Shown here in pieces: positions 1-7,051 of a DNA stretch of 18,930 nt. The stretch lies in contig SDNV01000050.1 in the NCBI GenBank assembly GCA_004524515.1, positions 1-18,930 of the forward strand, given 5' to 3'. The stretch is from Promethearchaeota archaeon (lineage in GTDB: Archaea > Asgardarchaeota > Lokiarchaeia > Sigynarchaeales > SOKP01). Each line of letters starts with the position of its first letter. The first letter of the stretch is position 1. The notes beneath the pieces are model-generated. The model did no database searches. It was given only the letters and a program-made list of their open reading frames with translations, and was not told where the DNA came from. Position numbers and translations under genes: made by a program.

Positions 1-1244
1 CGAAACTTCAAATGACACGAGAAGAAGTATTGCATGATATTGCAGAATTAACATCTTATGCCAAAGAACATTATTCTACCGTGCTTTTTTCAGCGGAAGA
101 CGCCACTCGATCAGATCTAAATTTTTTAATTAAAGCAAATCAAATTGCGGTTGAAAACGGAGCTACACGAATTAATATCCCCGATACAGTTGGTACAATA
201 ACACCCAATGCTTTCGGGTATATCGTACGAAAAAATTATGAAGCTTTACCGAAAAATGTTAGAATTGCGGTTCACTGTCATAATGATTTTGGGTTAGCAG
301 TTGCGAATACCATTGCTGGTTTTGAGAATGGAGCCTCAGAAGCCCAAACAACTATAATAGGATTAGGAGAAAGAGCAGGCAATGCGTCCTTCGAAGAAAC
401 TGCCATGTCCCTTTATGCTCTATATCGAATACCGATGAATATAAATACCAGAAAGATTTTTCCCACCGCAAAACTGATTGAAAGTTATTGTGGGGGTAAA
501 ATTAAGATCGGACGTTTGCAACCCTTAATCGGTCAAAATGCATTTGCTCATGAATCGGGAATTCATGCTCATGGAATGATTAAACATGCGCGTGTATATG
601 AACCTATTACCCCTGAATTAATAGGAATTCGACGTTCTGATGAAGTGGAACAAATTGTCAAACAATCCATTAAGTTAGGTAAACATACAGGTGGTCATGC
701 TTTAAAAGCAAAATTGGAGGATTTGGGAATTCATCCTACAAATGAGCAATTTCAAAAGATTTTCAATCACGTTAAAAGTTTTGGAGATAAAGGGCATGAA
801 GTAATGGAAGAAGATTTTTTAGCGATTGTAAAAGATGTCATGGGAGAATTACCCGAAGAGGAGCAGTATGTAAAAATTGATGAATTGACAGTATTAACTG
901 GTTCTGTTACTCCCACAAGTACAGTTCGATTAAAAATTAAAAACAATGGAGATCAGATTGAAAAAACGGCATCCTCAATCGGAGTTGGGCCAGTTGATGC
1001 TTCAATGAAGGCAATTGTAAAATGTTTTGAGCCCATGAGCAAGGTTAAGCTATTAGAGTACAATATTGATGCAATAACAGGAGGTACTGATGCTTTGGGA
1101 CATGTATCCATTGAATTAATGGATTTAGAAACCAATCAAATTGTACAATCCTCGGCTACTCATGAAGATATAGTAATGAGTTCGGTTCTTGCCCTTTTGA
1201 AAGGACTCAACAAAATCATGAAAGATAAGAATTCAAAAAATTAG
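1..1244 (+). CDS. leuA: 2-isopropylmalate synthase / LeuA-CimA family, 5'-truncated
   Basis: The reading frame is open from base 3 and continues beyond the left edge, so the Met at position 12 is internal; roughly the first 100-130 residues of a normal enzyme of about 500 are missing. The family condenses acetyl-CoA with a 2-oxoacid in the cytosol, for LeuA 2-oxoisovalerate in leucine synthesis. Numbering from base 12, HCHND (88-92) carries the metal-binding HxH pair, GERAGNAS is at 119-126 and NAFAHESGIH at about 176-185, followed by an IHAHG variant seen in archaeal members. From about 285 to the end there is a LeuA-type regulatory dimer domain with GVGPVDAS and AITGGTDALG, the part that binds the feedback inhibitor. 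That domain argues against a short homocitrate synthase, but citramalate synthase (CimA) also has it, so substrate cannot be fixed from sequence alone. A T-rich tract follows the stop. Confidence 0.88.
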   Translation, partial: KLQMTREEVLHDIAELTSYAKEHYSTVLFSAEDATRSDLNFLIKANQIAVENGATRINIPDTVGTITPNAFGYIVRKNYEALPKNVRIAVHCHNDFGLAVANTIAGFENGASEAQTTIIGLGERAGNASFEETAMSLYALYRIPMNINTRKIFPTAKLIESYCGGKIKIGRLQPLIGQNAFAHESGIHAHGMIKHARVYEPITPELIGIRRSDEVEQIVKQSIKLGKHTGGHALKAKLEDLGIHPTNEQFQKIFNHVKSFGDKGHEVMEEDFLAIVKDVMGELPEEEQYVKIDELTVLTGSVTPTSTVRLKIKNNGDQIEKTASSIGVGPVDASMKAIVKCFEPMSKVKLLEYNIDAITGGTDALGHVSIELMDLETNQIVQSSATHEDIVMSSVLALLKGLNKIMKDKNSKN

Positions 1245-1281
1245 ATTTTATTTTTAATTTATATTTATATTATTTTATTTT
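1245..1281 (+). terminator. T-rich terminator of leuA
   Basis: Immediately after the TAG stop the plus strand carries repeated T4-T5 runs (TTTTATTTTT, then TTTTATTTTT again near 1270-1281) with no stable stem. Archaeal RNA polymerase terminates at such tracts. The minus strand of the same interval has no T runs, so it serves leuA rather than the converging aminotransferase. Confidence 0.5.
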
Positions 1282-1301
1282 TAATGAACTGAATAAAAAG
1301 A

Positions 1302-2486
1302 TTATTTTATAAAATCTTCTAGTAAATTATAAACCTTTTCTAAGGTTTTCAAGTCGGGAAGAAAAGTTAGTCTAAAATGATCTTTTCCATAATTTCCAAA
1401 ACCAGAACCATATACTGTACAGACTCCCGTCTCTCTAAGAAGGTCTATCACAAATTCCTTATCATTTTTCCATTTCGTAAATTCCTTGAAATCAATTTTA
1501 GGGAATAAATAAAACGTACCATCTGCATTATTACAAGTAATCCCTTCAATTTGTCTAAGACGTTTATAAGAATAATCACGCCTTTCTCTTAAGGCTTTAA
1601 CCATCTCATCTGTATGAGGGCCAGGATTTTTGATTGCTTCTATAGCAGCATATTGTGCTATCGAATTGGCACATAATCTAGCTCGAGCTAATTTTTCAAT
1701 TCCTTCTTTTAATTCTGACAATTTATTTTCGGGATCATGATAATAAATATAGCCCATTCTCCAGCCTGTGGCAAGATGAGCTTTTGAGAACCCATTCATT
1801 CCAATAATTGGTACATCGTTACTTAGAGAAGCTGGACAAATATATTGTTTTTCAAAAGTAATTTGATCATAGATTTCGTCAGATAACACAGGTAGATTAT
1901 GTTCTCCTGCGAGATCTATAATTTCCTTAATTTGTTTTTTTCCATATAAAATCCCTGTGGGATTATTAGGGGAACATATCAAGATGGCTTTAGTTTTAGG
2001 GGTTATTTTCTTTCTTAAATCCTCAATATTCGGTTCCCAATTATTATTTTCTTCAAGTTCATATTCCACAGGGATTCCATCAAAAAATTTAGAATAGTTA
2101 ATATAAACCGGATAAGAGGGACCAGGTATCAGAAGCTCATCTTTATTATCCAAAAGCCCCGCGATAATAAAGAAAATTCCCTCTGTCACGCCAGATGTTA
2201 TCAAAATATCATCGGCAGTAAGATCCACATTATTTTTACTTCTTTCATAAATGCATATCTCTTCTCTTAATTCCCTTACTCCTAAGCTATCGACATAGAA
2301 GTTTTGACCCGCAAAAGTAGCATTTGCTAATGCTTGCGAAATATATTCTGGTGTCTTAAAGTCAAATATCACAGGATCTCCGATATTTAGAGCGTAAATC
2401 GTTTTTCCGGTCTTTCTAACTTCATTTGCCACCGCTGCGACATCTCGAATAGCGTACTCTAACCCTTTCAATCTCTTTGTGACCAT
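1302..2486 (-). CDS. Class I/II PLP aminotransferase, alanine-type
   Basis: A fold-type I aminotransferase of 394 residues, normal length for the family. It transfers an amino group between an amino acid and a 2-oxoacid using pyridoxal phosphate in the cytosol. PNNPTG is at 173-178, the cofactor-ring Asp in SDEIYD at D203, the Schiff-base lysine K235 within NGFSKAHLATGWRMGY, and the substrate-carboxylate arginine R372 in HFRLTFLP. The FSK...ATGWR-GY context and the GIxxLxxYxx-type core most resemble archaeal alanine aminotransferases, but aspartate or branched-chain specificity is possible. It converges on the LeuA-family gene 57 bp away, and a pairing with leucine or alanine/valine synthesis is plausible. 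The ATG at 2486 has no Shine-Dalgarno sequence; a TATA-like element about 28 bp upstream suggests a leaderless mRNA. Confidence 0.88.
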   Translation of the reverse strand: MVTKRLKGLEYAIRDVAAVANEVRKTGKTIYALNIGDPVIFDFKTPEYISQALANATFAGQNFYVDSLGVRELREEICIYERSKNNVDLTADDILITSGVTEGIFFIIAGLLDNKDELLIPGPSYPVYINYSKFFDGIPVEYELEENNNWEPNIEDLRKKITPKTKAILICSPNNPTGILYGKKQIKEIIDLAGEHNLPVLSDEIYDQITFEKQYICPASLSNDVPIIGMNGFSKAHLATGWRMGYIYYHDPENKLSELKEGIEKLARARLCANSIAQYAAIEAIKNPGPHTDEMVKALRERRDYSYKRLRQIEGITCNNADGTFYLFPKIDFKEFTKWKNDKEFVIDLLRETGVCTVYGSGFGNYGKDHFRLTFLPDLKTLEKVYNLLEDFIK

Positions 2487-2505
2487 TAGTAAGCACAGAC
2501 TAACA

Positions 2506-2522
2506 CAAGTATATTAAAACAG
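2506..2522 (-). promoter_or_regulatory. TATA/BRE-like promoter of the aminotransferase
   Basis: On the minus strand the sequence reads TGTTTTAATATACTTG, an archaeal TATA-like box centred about 28 bp upstream of the ATG at 2486. This spacing puts the predicted transcription start at or next to the start codon, in keeping with the absence of a ribosome binding site. Confidence 0.45.
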
Positions 2523-2572
2523 TTTGATTCGTGTTTTTTTGTAATATAAAGTAGTGTAAAATAATAACTTTT

Positions 2573-2623
2573 TTAATAACAAAGAAATAAATGAATGAAT
2601 TTTCATTAATAACAAAAAAATAA
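2573..2623 (+). repeat. Paired direct repeat flanking an inverted repeat upstream of the giant coiled-coil gene
   Basis: Two 18-bp copies, TTAATAACAAAGAAATAA (2573-2590) and TTAATAACAAAAAAATAA (2606-2623), differ at one base and lie 33 bp apart, about three helical turns. Between them is the inverted repeat AATGAA-TT-TTCATT (2594-2607), overlapping the second copy by two bases. The set lies 21-71 bp before the TTG start of the gene at 2644. Paired sites at helical spacing could bind a regulator, but in AT-rich DNA chance similarity is possible. Confidence 0.4.
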
Positions 2624-2627
2624 TTTT

Positions 2628-2633
2628 GGGAGT
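2628..2633 (+). promoter_or_regulatory. Possible ribosome binding site for a TTG start
   Basis: GGGAGT lies 10 nt before the TTG at 2644. An in-frame TAA at 2638-2640 prevents any upstream start, and the next in-frame ATG codons are hundreds of codons away, so this weak Shine-Dalgarno match supports TTG as the start codon. Confidence 0.4.
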
Positions 2634-2643
2634 ACTTTAATTT

Positions 2644-5600
2644 TTGACAATTATTGAAGGAAAAACCGCGTATCCTTATATCACTGAATTTAAAAAAGAA
2701 CCATTTAGGTCATTCTTATTACTGGAAAGAAGGGATATTGGAAAATTTTATTTAAGTAACTATAATGCAGTTATTAATTTTTATCAATATTTTAATGAAA
2801 AGCTTCTTAAAATTTCAGATTTAAACCTCGAGAATATTTATTGGTTTCTTTTGTTAAGAAAATATTTAGGTGAAGATAATGAGGATAATCGAGATCATCT
2901 ATATACTTTTATAGAAAAATGTGCTGTACATTTTGACGAAAAACTGGGGTTTAAGTTTTCTCCACACTCTCAAAAGGACCCTGATGTGTGGTCCACATAT
3001 TTTGCATTAGCCAATTTAAAATTATTAGGCTTACTAAAAGAATTCCTCTGGGCTGAAGGGACTGACCAAAATATAAAAAATATCATAAATTTTTTGTTAT
3101 CCCATAAAAAAGGAGACTCATTTTTACATTGTCTTAATGAACATTGTGAAATTGATAAGAAAACCACTTCAGGGAGAACTTTATATTTTGTATTAGAATC
3201 ATTTACCTTGCTAGGAATGAATATCCTTACTAGTAGGGATAAATTTATACCATATATTGGCAGTATTAAGAAAGATTCTGCTCTTGTTTTCAAATTACTA
3301 TGTCTTAAATATTTGGATTTAGAATATGAGGTGGATGAAAAAGCAGTCCATTATCTCCTTCAATTTCAAAAAGAGAATGGGGGTTTCAGTTTTAAAAAGA
3401 TTAATGGGAGAATAAATACCACATTTTGGATGGTTTATACGCTGGATAGCTATTATTGGCTATTAGATTATAACCCGGTGGGAATCTATTCCTTCATTAG
3501 CTTAAGTTTAAATGAGATTTTGAAGGATCCAACAAATCGAACACACATGAGATTAATGGAACTTTCAAAATTAATTATTCTTGTTTCGATTATTTGGAAA
3601 AAGTTTATTGATGAGATTGAGAGAGTCATTTTTAAGCAACTGGAGCAGGAGAATTATGTTAATCTGAATTTAATTAAAGATTCTATGGGATTAACCAACG
3701 GAATCGAAGAAGTAATTTCTTATATTAATTTAAATTATACATTTAATCTTAAAATCTTAGATAACACCATTGAATTTAACAATTTTCTTAGAAATCTGAG
3801 GGAGGGAGAAAAAATAATTGTCTCTGAAATATATGACCAACTTAAGAAAAAAAACATTATTTCATTGACTGAAATTCATAAACGATATAAGAAGTCTTAC
3901 AAGCAAGAACCATTGAAGTTAAAGGAGGATATATTTCCTTTAATCCATCAAATGACCCAGAGAAACTTCTTTAAGGGCAAGATTGTTAAAAAAATGTTTT
4001 CTAAATTCCAATTCTATTTAGATTTCTTTGTGGATAAAGCAATAGTCTCTGATACGGAAATTAAATTAACTCATATAATAAATGAGAAAGAGCTTATAAG
4101 AGATATTCAGAATGACATTTATAATATGACATTAAAGTTAAAAAATACTTCTTCTCAAATTAAAGAAGAGATTGAGAGTTATCTCATAATTGATGAAATC
4201 AATCTTGCTAAAGAGCGATTAAAATTTATTTTAAGAAATGCGCTTATGGATGCGGATTTTCTCAATGAAAATATTGAAAATTCCTTTAATTTAGATTTAT
4301 ATTATATTAACATTCAAAATGTATTAAAATCTGAAATTTCTCAATGGTATAAACTCTATTCGGTATTAAGTAGAAGACTTAATGAAATTGATTCTTATCT
4401 GAAAGATAAAATTGCTGAAAAAGAAGAGCTTCGAAATTTAAATCGGATTTTAGATCAAATGGATGAGAAAATTTTTAGTTTTGGGGAATCCATAAACCGA
4501 AGAATCGATGAATTTAGAAATTTTTTAAGAATTTTCAGTGAAAATGAATACACAGATACCGCTTTATATGATTTAATGGATAATTTTGATAAAATAAGAG
4601 GCAGAGTGAATGAATTTGATAAAAAAATTTATCAAATTTCTCAAAATATTTCCTTAAAGGATGAATTTATCACCAAAAAACGGAATGAAGTTATAAATAA
4701 TTGGATTAGTATTAAAGAAGAGCTAGAAGGGGTTTTTAATTACTATTTAAGCGGTTTAAATTTCTTTAAAAATAATTTAGATAAATTATCTTCTATGGAA
4801 AATGAAATAAAAACTAAATTACAAGGGGTTAAAGAAAAAACTCAGGAAAAAATAAAGGAAAATAAATTTCAAGAAGCATTTGATTTGATAAAAAAAGAAT
4901 CTGACGGTTTATTAAAAGAAGCTTCAAAAGAGGTAAATGAAATTCAAAATCATACTAAAGAGGAAATGAAAAATCGACAAAAGCTATACCTCCTCTATAG
5001 AACCTTAAATTTAGTATCTGAAAATTTAGAAGAGAGAATAATTGAATCAATTGAGGAACATGTCCAATTTTTAAAAAATAAGATAATTGAGCAAAGGAAT
5101 AAAGCTAAAATTGGAGATTTTGATGATTTTGTCTCAACAGAAATTTCAAAGTTTAAAAAAGAATTATCTGATTTCCTTAAGAGCTTGGATCAGACAAGAA
5201 ATAAAAAGGTAAAAGATCTAATTAAAGGATTTGAACGATTAAAAACGAGATTTGAGGAAGCTCAAAAAATTTATCTAAAAAAATTGGATAATTGTAAGGA
5301 AGTTATGAAAGATTTTGATGAATCAAATGTAACAATTATCCATTGGAATAATTTTTATGAGTATTTTACCCAGGAAATTGATATCCTCCAGGATGAGTCA
5401 ATTAATAACCTAATCACTGAAAGAATTCAATCCCTAATACAAGAGAAAAAATCTAATAATGTAAATATTGTGGATTTAAAGAATGAATTGGATCTAAAAT
5501 GTAAAGTATTAATTACGAGAATAAAAGAATTAATTGAAATTTCGAAAATTAACGGGAAAATCTACGAAGATGAGAAATGTGTAGTAATTTACACAGAGGA

Positions 5601-7050
5601 TTATTATAAAAACAAGGAATTAAGAAGTTTTATCGACAATAAATTGCTCAAACTGAACCAAGAAGCGATTGGAAAACTATTGGCGCTTTATGATAGTTCT
5701 ATTAGAAATAGAACATTAGGCATAAATATGCTGGAACTCCAAAACCGTGTTAATGACCTGGATAATTTTGATCATGCTATTTACTTGGAATACAATAAAA
5801 AAGTTCATGAGCTCCAAATCCAGATTGAAAACCGTAAAGAATTTCTGAAAACGAGAGACCATCTTGAATCCGTGATAAAAAATAATAAAATTGCCATTGA
5901 AACGATATCTCATAATTTAAAACTATTTAATTATATGCAAAATTTTATTGATCAGGAATATAATGTACTAAAAATCGATTTAACGAGAGCATATCAAAAA
6001 ATCCTTGATGAAATTAAAAAAACCCAGGAAAAGTCATATCTTAAAATTAAAGAAAGCTTTGAAAATAAATCAGAAAAATTGGAATCCAAATTAAGAAATG
6101 CTCAAGAAAAAATTGAGATAGAGTTAAAAACAAAATTCGACCAAATTAAGGATTCCGATAAACTCCTCACTGAAATAAGAGAATATTCAGTAAAAAAGAA
6201 AAATAGTTATTTAAGAGAATTTCAGGAGAAGAAAGAAAAAGTCTACGATGAGTTGATTATTTTAAAGGATATTGTTTTCAGAGAACAATTGATTAATCAT
6301 ATAAATACCTATAAAATACAAATTAGTCGGATGTTAGGCACGTTACAAGCAAGAGTTGAGGAAGATATAGAAATAAGAGAATTTAAAAGGGCTAATTATA
6401 AAATTCAAAAAAGAGCAAGAAATATCCATTCCGAATTAGCTTCGATCAAGAAGGATGTTAAAAAATTAGTGAAGGAGTTTAATAAGCAATCGTTTAATTT
6501 TGAAACTAAAAATAAATACATTTTAGATGATTTTAATAAATTCTTGGGAGGCTTTAACGAAATTTTAAGTGAGAAGGTAAAATCCCTTGAAGAATTAATT
6601 TTAAAAGAATATTGCCAAATTTTAATCAAGGCGGTGTCTAACGAATATCTTACGATTAGTTTCCTAAATAATGAGCTAAAAATGAAGAAGACCAACATCC
6701 AAGACCATTTGATTACTCTCATAAGTTCAGGAGAATTAGCAGGTAAATATGATCCCCGGTTAGGGATCTATTATGAAAATGCAAACGTCATTGAAAATCT
6801 AAATGAAGATGAATTAGAAGTCATAAAAAGTATGAATTTCAAATTTTACTTAGTATATCGTCGATTAAAAAGTTTTTCAAGTTTGTATGGCTCAATCTTA
6901 GGATTATTTGCTTCTATACTGGCAATTACCTACTGGATTTATATTTTTAGTGGAAATAATCCTGCCGTTGCATCCATTCCCATTTCTATACTCATTTTAA
7001 TAATTATCTATTTTATGTTTAAAAGAACTAAAGAAGAGTCAATAGCCTAA
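2644..7050 (+). CDS. Giant coiled-coil membrane protein with N-terminal prenyltransferase-like helical repeats
   Basis: A 1468-residue protein I cannot assign to a named family. Residues about 90-275 hold three helical-pair units resembling the prenyltransferase/terpene-cyclase toroid: DVWSTYFALANLKLLG (114-129), a unit ending LYFVLESFTLLG (180-191), and LLQFQKENGGFSF (238-250) with the NGGF hallmark followed by TTFWMVYTLDSYYWL. I see no cluster of catalytic Asp/Cys/His, so it is probably a binding scaffold. Residues about 350-460 are mixed helical. About 470-1330 is Lys/Glu/Ile/Leu-rich and reads as long, interrupted coiled coil. Residues about 1333-1383 look like a winged helix (TNIQDHLITLISSGELAGKY, then GIYYEN), of the sort found in PCI or UFL1-like proteins. 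Two hydrophobic helices (about 1416-1436 and 1441-1460) and a basic tail, FKRTKEES, end the protein, so the bulk probably projects into the cytoplasm. I infer a scaffold or tether role. Start is TTG. Confidence 0.85.
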   Translation: MTIIEGKTAYPYITEFKKEPFRSFLLLERRDIGKFYLSNYNAVINFYQYFNEKLLKISDLNLENIYWFLLLRKYLGEDNEDNRDHLYTFIEKCAVHFDEKLGFKFSPHSQKDPDVWSTYFALANLKLLGLLKEFLWAEGTDQNIKNIINFLLSHKKGDSFLHCLNEHCEIDKKTTSGRTLYFVLESFTLLGMNILTSRDKFIPYIGSIKKDSALVFKLLCLKYLDLEYEVDEKAVHYLLQFQKENGGFSFKKINGRINTTFWMVYTLDSYYWLLDYNPVGIYSFISLSLNEILKDPTNRTHMRLMELSKLIILVSIIWKKFIDEIERVIFKQLEQENYVNLNLIKDSMGLTNGIEEVISYINLNYTFNLKILDNTIEFNNFLRNLREGEKIIVSEIYDQLKKKNIISLTEIHKRYKKSYKQEPLKLKEDIFPLIHQMTQRNFFKGKIVKKMFSKFQFYLDFFVDKAIVSDTEIKLTHIINEKELIRDIQNDIYNMTLKLKNTSSQIKEEIESYLIIDEINLAKERLKFILRNALMDADFLNENIENSFNLDLYYINIQNVLKSEISQWYKLYSVLSRRLNEIDSYLKDKIAEKEELRNLNRILDQMDEKIFSFGESINRRIDEFRNFLRIFSENEYTDTALYDLMDNFDKIRGRVNEFDKKIYQISQNISLKDEFITKKRNEVINNWISIKEELEGVFNYYLSGLNFFKNNLDKLSSMENEIKTKLQGVKEKTQEKIKENKFQEAFDLIKKESDGLLKEASKEVNEIQNHTKEEMKNRQKLYLLYRTLNLVSENLEERIIESIEEHVQFLKNKIIEQRNKAKIGDFDDFVSTEISKFKKELSDFLKSLDQTRNKKVKDLIKGFERLKTRFEEAQKIYLKKLDNCKEVMKDFDESNVTIIHWNNFYEYFTQEIDILQDESINNLITERIQSLIQEKKSNNVNIVDLKNELDLKCKVLITRIKELIEISKINGKIYEDEKCVVIYTEDYYKNKELRSFIDNKLLKLNQEAIGKLLALYDSSIRNRTLGINMLELQNRVNDLDNFDHAIYLEYNKKVHELQIQIENRKEFLKTRDHLESVIKNNKIAIETISHNLKLFNYMQNFIDQEYNVLKIDLTRAYQKILDEIKKTQEKSYLKIKESFENKSEKLESKLRNAQEKIEIELKTKFDQIKDSDKLLTEIREYSVKKKNSYLREFQEKKEKVYDELIILKDIVFREQLINHINTYKIQISRMLGTLQARVEEDIEIREFKRANYKIQKRARNIHSELASIKKDVKKLVKEFNKQSFNFETKNKYILDDFNKFLGGFNEILSEKVKSLEELILKEYCQILIKAVSNEYLTISFLNNELKMKKTNIQDHLITLISSGELAGKYDPRLGIYYENANVIENLNEDELEVIKSMNFKFYLVYRRLKSFSSLYGSILGLFASILAITYWIYIFSGNNPAVASIPISILILIIIYFMFKRTKEESIA

Positions 7051-7051
7051 C

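Noticed and set aside
953..1135. Minus-strand frame of 60 codons inside leuA
   Set aside because: It lies antisense within the conserved LeuA regulatory domain, has no promoter or ribosome binding site and encodes nothing recognisable.
2970..3293. Minus-strand frame of 107 codons within the giant coiled-coil gene
   Set aside because: The sense strand encodes the helical repeat region with regular pattern; the antisense frame lacks start signals and family features.
2644..3480. An active prenyltransferase or terpene cyclase
   Set aside because: The repeats look like the toroid fold, but I see no DxDD motif, no zinc-binding Asp/Cys/His set and the fusion to coiled coil and membrane anchor is foreign to those enzymes.
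6405..6722. Minus-strand frame of 105 codons near the end of the giant gene
   Set aside because: It is antisense to coiled-coil and winged-helix sequence; its hydrophobic content is that expected when Lys/Glu/Asn-rich codons are read backwards.
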